Shown here in pieces: positions 1-10,533 of a stretch of DNA of 64,000 bases. The translations under genes were made by a program, and so were the position numbers. Positions within the stretch are counted from its first letter, which is position 1, and every line of letters begins with the position of its first letter. The notes beneath the pieces were generated by a model. The model saw only the letters and a program-made list of their open reading frames with translations, was not told the origin of the DNA and did no database searches. Origin of the DNA: Diphasiastrum complanatum (taxonomy: Eukaryota > Streptophyta > Lycopodiopsida > Lycopodiales > Lycopodiaceae); assembly GCA_029204225.1 (NCBI GenBank), contig CM055101.1, forward strand, positions 58,032,920 to 58,096,919. Direction: 5' to 3'.

Positions 1-46
1 CTTGTCTTTCTTAATTGCGTAGTCCTTTTTGCTACTTGTGGTTAAC

Positions 47-1285
47 TGTAGCGCAGGCATCCCAAAGGGAGCCGGGAACCACGACTTAGCTTCCCAGCCT
101 TCAACTCTTGTCATCCAAACCCACTTGACATACAAGCAGCCAACTCGCCAACAACGATCAGACTTAACCAACATGAAGTTCCGAAAACCAACATTGAGAT
201 CCAACCTGGCGCCATGCCAGATCGGGGGTCCCGATGTGGGTGACTTCCCTCCAAGCAAGCCGCCCGACATACATCAAACTTAACCAACTCGAAGCTTCGT
301 TACAAACGAGTAACATCCATTCCAAGCAAGCGGTCTGACTTACATCAGACTTAACCAACTGAAAGCTTCGTCACGAGCGCTGGAAGCCAACCCGGCGCCA
401 CGCCAGACTGGACAGCCATAAACAGGTAACATCCACCCAAGCAAGCCATCCAACTCAGCCGACAGGTTAGAGCCCGTTCCCCAAGAGCTTAACCCATTCA
501 CGTTCATGCAAGGAACACTCAGAACCACAAGCCGCGACAGATATGGAAACAACCAGTTCCTGGACCAAATGGTCCCGACAGCATACCGCTGGCGCCACGG
601 ACCGAATGGTCCCGACGGCATACCGCTGGCGTCCCGGGATACGACCCTCAGCTATGTGCCAAATTAAAAATTTTGAAAGCGGCCTTACAACTGGCGCTTT
701 TACCGAACACTGAAACCCAGAAGGTAATCAGAGTCAGTTTGAGGAAAATCCCACTTTATTGATAAATCTGAGAAGGTTACATTTCAAGTGTGTGACCGAC
801 CCTAGTCTCCGGGGTGCTAGCATGCCAAGGCGAGAGCCATGACAACATTCCAGCAAGGGAGGCTGAGACTTGGTTGGAGCTCGCCCTGAGTCGCAACCCG
901 CACTCCCCTATAGTATTGGTGTGATTCGGCACCCCCCCTCATACCAAGCACTCTACCCAAGCTGGTAAAGCACGTTTTTCTCTCTCTAGGATTTTCTCTT
1001 TCTAGAAAGTCATTTTCTCTCTCTAGATTTTATTGATCCCCAGGCTTCCTTTAATCATGCCTAGATCGTGTGAGGTGATTGCACATCGATCTGAGCTCTC
1101 TGGACTTCGCTAGAACCGATCAAAGATTTTCAGCCATAGGAACTTAGCGCCGGCTGGATTCTGGTCACAGTGGCGCCGGGAGCGGCGCCGTTGGCGCCGG
1201 GAGCAGCAGTGGCGCTGCTGGCGCCGGGGACATAGCTGGCGCCGATGGCGCCGCAAGTAAAGCTTGTAAAGGTAGCTTTACAACA
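47..1285 (-). repeat. 3' LTR of the non-autonomous element
   Basis: This is a 1239-bp LTR that is the 3' LTR because the element reads on the minus strand. It matches 3874-5118 at an offset of 3827. Differences I can see are T/C near 110, A/G near 1147, and one missing GCGCCG unit near 1183. On the minus strand an AATAAA lies near 752-757 and could serve polyadenylation. The short reading frames inside it, some of them GA-rich or GAG-rich, have no protein support. Confidence 0.93.
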
Positions 1286-1300
1286 TCCACCCCACCTTTA
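1286..1300 (-). promoter_or_regulatory. Polypurine tract
   Basis: Read on the minus strand this is AAAGGTGGGGTGGA directly abutting the 3' LTR, the expected site of plus-strand DNA priming in reverse transcription. Confidence 0.85.
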
Positions 1301-1859
1301 TAAAATCTGATGTCTTCATCAGATGTCAGATTAAAGTAAAGGTGTCTCCCAATTAAAATGACTAACATTTAAGCTACTAGGCACAGTACTCAATTTACTG
1401 GCCACTTTTTATTAACATTGAAGCTGGCACACCACAAGTCGGAGGCTCAGCTCTTTGTACTGAAAAATTACATAACTTGAAAATATATCTTTGTCTGGGA
1501 AAAGCGTAGATTTGATATCGCTTTCGTAAAACCCGAGAACCTTATTAACTGGTGACAGAGGCCTTTCTTTGAAATGTTTGCCCCTGTCGCTTCTGACTTT
1601 CGACTTTGGAACTCCTTTGAGCTCCTGATTTGTCCTTGATGCACTTTGTGTTGAGCTCCCTGAGCTCCAGGTTTGTTCAGTTCCGCACAGGTATCAAGGC
1701 TCCCTGAGCCGAAGGATTTATCGTTTGATTGCCCACTTTATGGTCCACTCCGTGCCTTGTTGCTTCTGCACCTTGATTTCTCTCCTTGTCCAAGCCTGAT
1801 CTTGATACTTTTTCCATCTTGGCTCTTTAAGGTAGGCAAAGATTGAGTACTCCGCAATG

Positions 1860-2262
1860 CACCTCTCACTTAGCTTGAAGTAGCTCTTTGAATCAGCCCA
1901 AATGTAACCATTGACCTCGTTGAAAGCCAAAGGGTCGCACCAGTTTGATCCGCATCCGAACTATCTCTTCGCGTTTGTTTGAAGCACCATGTCCGTCGCG
2001 CAAAACTTGACTTTCACAATTCCATCACTGGTTAGTTGTCTCACAGTCAAAACAAGAAGTGTACATCGAGCTTGGCTTCAAGTAGCTCTCTTTGAATCAG
2101 AAACATGCACCCAGAGTTTGCACTAATCCGATCTCAACGCGAACTGTCCCTTAGCGTCCGTTCGAAATACCAAGTCTCTCATGCAAGACTCAACTTTCAC
2201 AGTTCCTTCATTGATCAGCTGCCTTACACGTAACACAAGCCAGCGTACTCATATGTTTCCTC
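1860..2262. repeat. Degenerate repeat of about 200 bp, two units
   Basis: Two diverged units (about 1860-2055 and 2056-2262) share the order TAGCTCT(CT)TTGAATCAG, then a GATC-rich stretch, then AACTTTCACA-TTCC, then a GTTAG/ATCAG motif. The non-coding interior of the element therefore grew by successive duplication. Confidence 0.6.
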
Positions 2263-2618
2263 ATCATTGCTGGTCCAGAGAAAGCCTATAACAAACTTTC
2301 CTTTCCACAACAAAAACTTGTCAACTTATTAGGTCCAAAGTTCGCCAGTCTCCTCGTGTGAGTATGGCTAGGTCACCTTGAATTTGCCCCCATTTTGATC
2401 AACTTTAATTCAAAATTTGCCCAAGAGAGAGGTGTGTGTGATAGTTCCCCTCCACTTAATAAATCAGCTGATCGGACTTTAGAGTAGAGTTCTTCGGACA
2501 AAAAGCCTTTCCAACACTTTGCTTCCCATCGGCTAGGATTATGGCTCGATCCAACTTGTTGCCAATCTCTGAAGAGGATCCTAGTCTTTTCCCCTTTGAG
2601 GAAAAACCCAACTGATAC

Positions 2619-3120
2619 TGGATATCACCCATGCTCAGTGAGTTTCAGTTCCGAAGGTGGCCGTCCCAAAATGAAGACCAAGTGCTATAGAAGATCTCCC
2701 CTGAAATTGCCCTTTCCAACTTTTGACTTCCTGCTTGCGTCTGGTGGGCGTTGTCGCAAATGAAACTAACCCAAGAAACAGGCTAGTCATCCATCCTTTG
2801 CAAACATTGAGTCATTTCGTTGTCGTTCACGTGCGAGTACTTGAACTGCAAATCCGCCGCACAGATTCTGGATATCGCCCATGCTCAGTGAGTTTCAGTT
2901 CCGAAGGTGGCCGTCCCAAAATGAAGACCAACTGCTCCATAGAAGATCTCCCCTGAAATGGCCCTTTCCAACTTTTGACTTCCTGCTTGCGTCTGGTGGG
3001 CGTTGTCGCAAATGAAACTAACCCAAGAAACAGGCTAGCCATCCATCCTTTGCAAACATTGAGTCGTTTCGTTGTCGTTCACGTGTGAGTACTTGAACTT
3101 CAAATCCGCCCCATAGATTC
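2619..3120. repeat. 250-bp tandem duplication inside the element
   Basis: Two head-to-tail units of about 250 bp (landmark GGATATC at about 2620 and 2870) differ by a few substitutions and small indels. They contain the same CTTCCTGCTTGCGTCTGGTG and CCATCCTTTGCAAACATTGA segments. The same-frame peptides visible in them are by-products of the duplication and are not supported as proteins. Confidence 0.9.
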
Positions 3121-3397
3121 TGTAGTCCTCTTTGTTTAATGGTATCAGCCTTCCAAGAAAAGGTTCCTTCTCGAGCCATCAGCTCCTTGTATCACAAGCA
3201 ATCATGCAAACCAGACAAAGCACGAGTACTAAGACTCACCACGAATACGTACAAGTAAGACACTCAGGCAGGTTTACTAACAAGTAACAAAGGCAAGGTC
3301 CCCCTTTGAGATGGTCCTGCCAACGGACCTTTGCCTGGCCGCGCCCATACAAATCGATCACAGAATCAGCCCACATAGGACACCCCTCCAACTATCC

Positions 3398-3783
3398 GTG
3401 CTTTCACCATTAAGCAGCACATTGCCTCAGTCACGCCCCACCACTTTTTGGTCGATAGCCCTTATAGCTAAACGATCGGCAGCTATCCCGCACCGGCAGC
3501 TAACCACCCGTGCTTTACACCCGAATTCGAGCAGCATCTCTGTATCAATGGTTAACCCGTACAGTTCGAATATGTCGCCCCGCACCCCACAAGGTACAGA
3601 CCGTGCTTTCACCACCCTAGGCAGCACTTTGCCTCATCCGTCCTACGTGCAGACAGCGCCAGGCCCGAACTGCGAGAACTGACCGTGCTTACACCTCAAG
3701 GGCAGCACTTTGACTCATCAAGTCCCCCGTTCTGCCGACCACCCCGACCGTGGACGCACCCGTGCTTACACTGTGGGCAGCAC
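3398..3783 (-). repeat. Five GTGCT...AGCAC hairpin repeats next to the PBS
   Basis: Five diverged units lie at 3398-3420, 3510-3536, 3603-3627, 3685-3708 and 3762-3783. Each has GTGCT followed 13-17 nt later by AGCAC (AGCAT in unit 2) and can fold as a short stem-loop. Most continue with a similar TTGCCTCATC-like tail. They lie in the untranslated leader immediately downstream of the PBS of the element RNA, where packaging and dimerisation signals normally sit. That role is inference. Confidence 0.6.
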
Positions 3784-3859
3784 CTTGCACAACAGTTGTC
3801 TTGATGAACCCCAAACCGTGGCCATTTCCGTGAGATCCGCATAGCTGACCGGCCAGTCG

Positions 3860-3871
3860 GCTCTGATACCA
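3860..3871 (-). promoter_or_regulatory. Primer-binding site, tRNA-iMet type
   Basis: The minus strand reads TGGTATCAGAGC two bases inside the 5' LTR. This is the standard plant PBS complementary to the 3' end of initiator methionine tRNA. It fixes the element's orientation. Confidence 0.95.
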
Positions 3872-3873
3872 CA

Positions 3874-5118
3874 TGTAGCGCAGGCATCCCAAAGGGAGCC
3901 GGGAACCACGACTTAGCTTCCCAGCCTTCAACTCTTGCCATCCAAACCCACTTGACATACAAGCAGCCAACTCGCCAACAACGATCAGACTTAACCAACA
4001 TGAAGTTCCGAAAACCAACATTGAGATCCAACCTGGCGCCATGCCAGATCGGGGGTCCCGATGTGGGTGACTTCCCTCCAAGCAAGCCGCCCGACATACA
4101 TCAAACTTAACCAACTCGAAGCTTCGTTACAAACGAGTAACATCCATTCCAAGCAAGCGGTCTGACTTACATCAGACTTAACCAACTGAAAGCTTCGTCA
4201 CGAGCGCTGGAAGCCAACCCGGCGCCACGCCAGACTGGACAGCCATAAACAGGTAACATCCACCCAAGCAAGCCATCCAACTCAGCCGACAGGTTAGAGC
4301 CCGTTCCCCAAGAGCTTAACCCATTCACGTTCATGCAAGGAACACTCAGAACCACAAGCCGCGACAGATATGGAAACAACCAGTTCCTGGACCAAATGGT
4401 CCCGACAGCATACCGCTGGCGCCACGGACCGAATGGTCCCGACGGCATACCGCTGGCGTCCCGGGATACGACCCTCAGCTATGTGCCAAATTAAAAATTT
4501 TGAAAGCGGCCTTACAACTGGCGCTTTTACCGAACACTGAAACCCAGAAGGTAATCAGAGTCAGTTTGAGGAAAATCCCACTTTATTGATAAATCTGAGA
4601 AGGTTACATTTCAAGTGTGTGACCGACCCTAGTCTCCGGGGTGCTAGCATGCCAAGGCGAGAGCCATGACAACATTCCAGCAAGGGAGGCTGAGACTTGG
4701 TTGGAGCTCGCCCTGAGTCGCAACCCGCACTCCCCTATAGTATTGGTGTGATTCGGCACCCCCCCTCATACCAAGCACTCTACCCAAGCTGGTAAAGCAC
4801 GTTTTTCTCTCTCTAGGATTTTCTCTTTCTAGAAAGTCATTTTCTCTCTCTAGATTTTATTGATCCCCAGGCTTCCTTTAATCATGCCTAGATCGTGTGA
4901 GGTGATTGCACATCGATCTGAGCTCTCTGGACTTCGCTAGAACCGATCAAAGATTTTCAGCCATAGGAACTTGGCGCCGGCTGGATTCTGGTCACAGTGG
5001 CGCCGGGAGCGGCGCCGGCGCCGTTGGCGCCGGGAGCAGCAGTGGCGCTGCTGGCGCCGGGGACATAGCTGGCGCCGATGGCGCCGCAAGTAAAGCTTGT
5101 AAAGGTAGCTTTACAACA
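3874..5118 (-). repeat. 5' LTR of the non-autonomous element
   Basis: This is a 1245-bp LTR adjacent to the PBS. On the element's sense strand it starts with TGTTGTAAAG followed by CTTTACAA, a near-palindrome at the LTR tip. A run of GGCGCC palindromes follows, then CT-rich tracts. It is the promoter-bearing LTR of the element. Confidence 0.93.
4972..5094 (-). promoter_or_regulatory. GGCGCC palindrome cluster in the U3 end of the LTR
   Basis: At least seven GGCGCC hexamers, spaced roughly 6-25 bp apart, occur in about 120 bp (same in the other LTR at 1147-1252). They lie close to the upstream end of the sense-strand LTR, where enhancers usually sit. The motif is self-complementary and CpG-containing, so it is a candidate for protein binding or DNA methylation. 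Function is unproven. Confidence 0.5.
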
Positions 5119-5239
5119 TTAACCCTTACCACTTTTAGGTAGGATGGTTTTGTTAAGCACTTTTGGCCTCCACTTGTATTTTCCATTTGCGTGTCTGTGG
5201 CCCATGGCTTAAGTTGTCTAGGTGATTTGCCTGTCGGGG

Positions 5240-5575
5240 TGCCGCTTCGACTTGTACTAGAACTTGCCTATGTTTTTGTTACAGTTTCCTTGACCCTGTC
5301 CCATAATTTCCGACCATTCGTTGTGAGTTGATTTTGCCGATTTTTCCCGTGTGTTGTTACTGACGAGCACTGATGACTTTGGGTTGCCTTCAAATGAATG
5401 CCTATTTCATATGCCATTTCTTTAGTCATTATATTTACACTAGATCCGGAATCTATGGGTACATTATCTAAGATGCAGCCATTAATTACTATCTGAATCT
5501 CTAGTTGGCCTTCATCATCGTAATTAACTAATCCTAAGTTGATTACTGTAATTTTGCTTTTCTTCTCTTTTTATT
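5240..5575 (-). pseudogene. Ty3/gypsy aspartic protease fragment
   Basis: Reading the minus strand from about 5575 gives a retroviral-type protease. After a short lead there is VPIDSGSSVNIM, with the catalytic Asp-Ser-Gly triad, followed by a hydrophobic helix-like stretch. It lies just downstream of the zinc-knuckle gag ORF at 5600-6280, the normal gag-PR order, but not in one open frame with it. The RT that should follow is missing: the sequence runs into the 5' LTR of the inserted non-autonomous element. It is a relic of a gypsy gag-pol. Confidence 0.7.
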
Positions 5576-5599
5576 TTGCAAGAATTGCTTAATTTCTTT

Positions 5600-6280
5600 C
5601 TAATAATATTGGTTATTGTCTAATAACTGTTTAAAGGTTATATTAGGCATTCTAGAAACAAGGTCTTCTACAATATTATAAGAACGGTTTCTAAGCTGTG
5701 ACAGATCTCTAGGTATCTCGCTACTTATAACTGGATCTGAAAATGTCACTTTCTTAACTTGTCTAGTTTCTTCGTCTAAAAGCTTCTTAGCTTCTGAACT
5801 AATATCAACATCATAATGTTTTCTATTAGACTTATCAAGACTTAATTCCTTATTACTAGGAATTTTTACTAACTGTTCTGCGAACTTCGCTTTTTCTGTC
5901 GCGTTTTTTGCAATTTTCACAATTTTCGCCTTAGTTTTCTTCTTACCTTTAAGTGTTAAAGAATCTTTACTACTTCTTGTAGTTACTTTATTTATTTTTT
6001 TCTCTAAATCTGGCCATTGATGCTCTTGATCTAATAATTCAGACTCTACTTCTATCCTCTGAACTATCATGCCAGTGTTAGTCTTAGATGGCCGAAGGTG
6101 ATCTTCCCTAGCTGAGTTTACAAACCTTGGTTTAGACCGTGGCTGTTGTGGCTGAGGACATTCAGCTGTGACATGCCCTTCGCCTTTACAGTTAGCACAG
6201 AGCGGCACATATCCTGCTGATCTCCTGGGTTCAGGACAATCAGGCGAATAGTGACCTGGGGCTCCGTAATTGTAGCACAA
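5600..6280 (-). pseudogene. Ty3/gypsy gag C-terminal part with two zinc knuckles
   Basis: A 226-codon open frame carries two CCHC-type modules near its N-terminus. The first (residues 2-15) has Tyr where the second zinc-binding Cys should be. The second (about residues 28-41) is a proper CX2CX4HX4C. A Lys/Glu-rich, low-complexity tail follows. This is the nucleocapsid part of a gypsy gag, and protease follows downstream. The capsid part is separate at 6559-7126 and in other frames, so the gene is broken. It is about half the length expected for a whole gag. Confidence 0.75.
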
Positions 6281-6558
6281 ACTAGTGTGGAATCTCTAGT
6301 CGGTGGAGTGGAATCTCGTGTTTTGCCCCTTCACAAAATAGTGTACTGTTGACCAGTACATTGTTTTCGTATCATTGTTTTTTGGTTAGTAGGAGTTGCA
6401 ATATAAGCTACCTCCTCATGATTATTAATCAAACAGAAGAATAGTTCCTCTTCTAAATAATTAGTCTGTAAACTGGGATAGTTGGTCTTAGAATGACCTT
6501 CCTTCCCACAAGCGGTACACCAAACATTGGCGTTAGGCTTGGCTTTAACATCAGATAT

Positions 6559-7126
6559 CTAGACTTTCAAGTCACTCATTTCTCTTGTTAACATCTCAAC
6601 ACTTTTCCTTAATGGATCCATCTTTTCGGATTTCTCCATTCTTTTCTTTCTATCTGAATTCCTATTTTTGGATTTCCTATAAGAAGACTCTTCTTCTGAT
6701 GAAAAAGAATAAGATGAATACTCAAAGGATTCTTCGCCATCCACTGAATCAGATTCTGATTCTGACTCAATAGATGTTTCAGATTAAATTTGTGCTTTTT
6801 ACTACTTTTTCTTTCATTTCTCCATCTGTGAGAAATTCGAGAAGTTTCGTAATTCTCAGCAGAGGCAATGACATCTTCCAAAGAAGTCATCAAACCCTGT
6901 CGACAATATTGATCCATTTTCTTAGGCAAACCACCCAAGAACCATTCATTTTGCATAGGAACTCGATACTGGGCTCCTAACTTTCATATTAAAATCTTAA
7001 CCCTACGAGTATATTTCCTAAGTGATTTCTTTGGCTTTTTCTCAACAAAGCTAAGTTGAGCCAACAATCTAGTGGAATATCCTATCTCCCTAAACTGTTT
7101 AAGGAATGCTCCTTTTAAAGCGTTGT
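6559..7126 (-). pseudogene. Ty3/gypsy gag capsid part, frameshifted
   Basis: Reading from about 7126 down, a retrotransposon capsid is recognisable. SLRKYTRRVKILI lies at the end of one frame, a stop follows, and then NEWFLGGLPKKM and SLEDVIASAENYE in another frame. A Ser/Glu-rich frame (6744-6559) continues it. This is the upstream part of the gag whose zinc knuckles lie at 5600-6280. Its N-terminal end is cut at about 7127, where copia RNase H sequence is joined directly. Confidence 0.7.
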
Positions 7127-7539
7127 GCTTGCTCCTAGAATGAAATCTAGGATTGATCGATAGCACTCTAATTTTCACGCTAAATAACTGCTGGAGCTGA
7201 TTGTCTGAGACCGATATTAGACAATAAATTTTTCAGCAAAATTGTCTCCTTAGTGGCTTGAGAGACTGCAATGTACTCAGATTCTATAGATGACATTGCA
7301 ATGGAGATTTGCTTTGTATTGTTCCAAGATATTGGACCATTATTGAACAGAAAGACAAGTCCAGAAGTGGATCTTCTAGTGTTGATATCGCCTGCCCAAT
7401 TTGCATTTGTATATCCATGAAGTGGATGGATATCGGATGAATTAAGATCACCATAGCAGATACAGAGGTCAATAGTAGCTCGTATATATTTGATTACTCT
7501 AAAAACAGCTTTCCAGTGGATCATACCAAGGTTGGCCAT
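7127..7539 (-). pseudogene. Ty1/copia RNase H, 3'-truncated
   Basis: The open frame 7539-7180 begins MANLGMIHWKAV, the copia connection between RT and RNase H. It continues with GYTNANWAGD and SSIESEYIA, typical copia RNase H motifs. A second frame has NPRFHSRSKH, and the sequence then switches to gypsy gag at about 7127. The better-preserved sister copy (46468-47056, plus strand) continues to the normal C-terminus, so this copy lost its end at the junction. Confidence 0.8.
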
Positions 7540-9140
7540 ATATTGGTTGCGAACACAAATAAATATAGAGAGAAAAGTACCTAATTTTTGTAGTTTTATG
7601 CGTAAAATGTGGTCATGAGAAGTCTAAATAGTACCTATTTGGTAGATTTTAAAGTAAAACTTAGAGACTTAGTATAAAAGACCTAATTTGGTAGTCAGTA
7701 GAAACGGAATTGGTTTACAATAAGTTCTTGTAGTACGAATCTTTCATATTAAAGTGTTTCACCAGCACAAAAATAGTACCAAAACAATACAAAATATGTA
7801 AAATTAGTACCCGGGCGACACTGCTTCAGCTCAATACTATGTTGGTTCACTCGAAACTTCTTAAAGATTCTTTCTACATTAAAGTCATTGTTAACATCTT
7901 CAAAATGAACTTGAGGAGGATTCTCATTACCACTAATCTATATTCAAGAAGTCTTATTGTGTTACAGGTAGAAAGTACCTGCAGGTAGTACCAAAGCATC
8001 ACATACAGGTAGTACCAAAGTATCATACATTGATAGTACCAGGAGTTTTAGAAAGTACCTGCAGATAGTACCAAAGCATCATATACATGTAGTACCAAAG
8101 TACTACACATGCAGAAAGTTAAAGTACCCTAATTGGTAGTCTGGAGGATAAAAATTCAACATGATAGGTTCCATTAGTACCAATCTTTGGTACTCAAAGA
8201 TTTCAGAAACAAGCAAACATTACTAATATAGTACAAATCTTGTAAAATTGGTAGTAACTAAATCCTACATTTTACCAATTGGTAAACAACACTAAAATAG
8301 TACCAAAAAGACCACAAAGGATTGTATGCAAGCTATGAAGCACAAATAAATATAAAGAAAAGAGTACCTAATTTAGTAGTTTTATGCATAAACCATGGTC
8401 ACGAGAAGTTTATATAGTACCTATTTGGTAGACTTTAAAATAAATATGAGACACTTACAATAAAAGAACCTAATTAGGTAGTCAGAGGATTGGTACACGA
8501 TAAGCTATTGTACTATTATTATTTTGTATTCAAGAGTTTTACCAGCACAAGAATAGTACCAAAATAGTACGAAATTTTAAAAATTATTGCTTGACTACTG
8601 GAGTAATACTACCAATTGGTGTAACAACACTAAACCAGTACCAAAAAGACCGAATCGGGACGTGTGCAGACTGCAAATATGACGAATTCTAAAAAAAAAA
8701 TAGAACCAAATGTTGTAGATTCTAAAATAAAAAAATGAGACATGAGGTATTAAAGCACCTATTTTGATAGTCTATATTATCAAAATTGTTTCACAGTAAG
8801 TTCCAGTAGTACCAACACAAACATTCAATGCCCAAAAGTTCCAAAATATTAAAAAGCACCAAACAGCTAATTGCTAGTAGATTGAAAACGTTCAAAAACT
8901 ACCAAAACTATCAAAAGCACCAATGAACAATAAACAACAGTATTTTCTACACACCAGAAGTACAAAATGTTCCATGAGGTCCAAATAGCTAAAAGAGAAG
9001 TTATTTGAAAATAATATAGAGTACCACCAAAAATATATCTTATACAAGTTTTCATAAGTACCAAATAGAAAATAATTAGTTGTTTATAAGTTTCTACAAG
9101 TACCAATAGTCCCAAAAGTCCAAATGAGCAAAACATCAGT
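7540..9140 (-). repeat. GGTACT-rich tandem repeat, about 786-bp period
   Basis: This AT-rich stretch is packed with AGTACC/GGTACT motifs. The landmark CACAAATAAATATA, followed by AGTACCTAATTT, TTTTATGC and GTACCTATTTGGTAGA, recurs at about 7555 and 8341 (period about 786 bp) with a more decayed third unit from about 8690. The same array lies in opposite orientation at about 45.0-46.46 kb. No ORF is credible; the 89-aa minus-strand frame at 8867-9136 is made of the repeated GGTAC-type words. Confidence 0.8.
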
Positions 9141-9485
9141 TGAGTAAAAAACTACAAAAAAGTTCCAAACAACAAGAAGTAGAGTGTGTATCTGCAGAAC
9201 CAAAGAACAGGAGTATCGAAGATCAGTTTCAACAGTGCAAAAGATCAACATTACCAAGAAAACGAAAATCCAAACAAAACGAAGGACCTGACTGTCATCA
9301 AGAAGTTGTACTGGATGTCTCTTACAACACTCTTTCTTCCAATCCACTGTCGGCATATGTCTTTTTTGTTAAGGGACCCTCGAGTTTCTGAGCTCCAAAA
9401 GGCATATACCAATTCCTTGACCCGAGCTGTGATTATGGTACCTCTAGGCAATTTTCTTTGATAGGCACTCAAGGGCAGAACCTCC
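9141..9485. other. Unassigned part of the 7.1-9.6 kb block
   Basis: This stretch is shared with 44.63-44.97 kb in the opposite orientation. Short open frames exist on both strands and are partly preserved in both copies, but no domain or splice pattern is convincing. Confidence 0.4.
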
Positions 9486-9790
9486 ATTAGAGGAGTTTTG
9501 AGCTCCAAAAAGACCCTTTAAGAATTCGTGCAAGATGTAGTTTATATTATTAAAATATTATAACACTAGTACTTTTGACTTGCCATAACTTTTTAATCGT
9601 AGCTTAGAAGTATGTCATCTAACATATCATTGGAAATTCCTTGGTGAGCGCTTTCCAATGCACCAAACTCTGCTAAATTCGGACTTACCACTAAAACGTT
9701 ATGCCATTTTTAGTGTGGAATCAAAATGTGGACTCAAAAAGTTACGTTACGTAGATTTCAAATTTGAGTGCTCTATTTGGTCCATTTTTA
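9486..9790 (+). mobile_element. MITE-like repeat, copy 1 (3' end lost)
   Basis: It begins ATTAGAGGAGTTTTGAG. It then has CTTTTGACTTGCCATAAC and an inverted pair around TTGGAAA...TTTCCAA, and closes near GTGGACTCAAAAAGTTACG. The complete copy at 12187-12563 supplies the reference ends. The terminal CTCCTCTAAT is missing here. Confidence 0.6.
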
Positions 9791-9824
9791 AGAAAAAATA
9801 GAGAAAAAATATATAAAGAATCTT

Positions 9825-10450
9825 AATGCTCATCGTCCTTAATGTTAAGGCGAGAACTGGCTGCAACAATCTTTCTACGATGAACACCCAAAGCACCTAC
9901 AATTCTCGAATGAGGGAGATTCGTTGTGCCATCAGCTTTATTTAGTACCATCACAAGTGAAGATCTCTTCGCGAAGAGTTCATTTGCCAAGTGGGGCATC
10001 TTAATTTGATTGAGGGTGTTACGGATGTTAGAAAAAAAATTGCTTCCAACAATATTAGATGATATTTGCAGCTTCCGAAAAGTTGCTTGCAGAAGTAGTT
10101 CCTGGAATATCTCCCTCTAAATACCTATCGAAAATTGTTGTGTATGTCTTCGCCAATATTTTGCCATAGCTAAACAGATTCGTTTTCTTGTTTTGACGTC
10201 ATCTACTGAAGGTTGATCTCCAAGCCTCCTAAAAAGAATTTCTTTCAATCTTTGTTCTCGTTTCAGCCCAATAGTCCCTCATTGCAACTTTGTCGGCGCA
10301 GTGACGAGGTTACATCCTGGGATCACTTGCGTACGTCTCATGGCATTGTAGGAAAAACTACTGGAATATCCGAAATTGAATTTGTGAAAGAGCTCGATCA
10401 AACAGATCACGATCAACAAGAAAGACCTAGATCAGCCACAGTGCGATAAG
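9825..10450 (-). pseudogene. Unrecognised protein-coding relic
   Basis: One minus-strand frame runs from about 10450 to a TAA at about 9826 with only two in-frame stops in roughly 205 codons. That is far more open than chance for this AT-rich DNA. It includes the segments IGLKREQRLKEILFRRLGDQ, LAMAKYWRRHTQQFS and IVGALGVHRRKIVAASSRL. The last looks like a helix-turn-helix-style basic stretch (inference). No Met start is clear and no family is recognised. It could be the C-terminus of a DNA-transposon or Helitron-type protein or a dead host gene. Confidence 0.4.
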
Positions 10451-10533
10451 GAAGAACACGATCAGCAAGAAAGAGGTATATCAGACGAGTACTGAGAGAT
10501 GTTGTAAACGCGATCAGAGAGAAAGCTAGAACA

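Larger units (their letters stand above)
42..5123 (-). mobile_element. Complete non-autonomous LTR retrotransposon (LARD-like)
   Basis: Two direct repeats (47-1285 and 3874-5118) begin TG and end CA and are flanked by the 5-bp target-site duplication TTAAC (42-46 and 5119-5123). A tRNA-iMet primer-binding site next to the right LTR and a purine tract (read on the minus strand) next to the left LTR set the orientation as minus. The 2.59-kb interior has no ORF resembling gag or pol; it is made of tandem and degenerate repeats. I read only two substitutions and one 6-bp indel between the LTRs, so the insertion is recent. Mobilisation must have used proteins from another element. The interior is shorter than in classical LARDs and longer than in TRIMs, so the class label is approximate. 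Confidence 0.93.

Noticed and set aside
4906-5142. Gly/Ala/Ser-rich 78-aa ORF in the LTR
   Set aside because: It is a translation of the GGCGCC repeat array inside a non-coding LTR.
7900-8120. CRISPR-like array from regularly recurring AGTACC words
   Set aside because: The words are short, unevenly spaced and part of a larger diverged tandem repeat in plant DNA.
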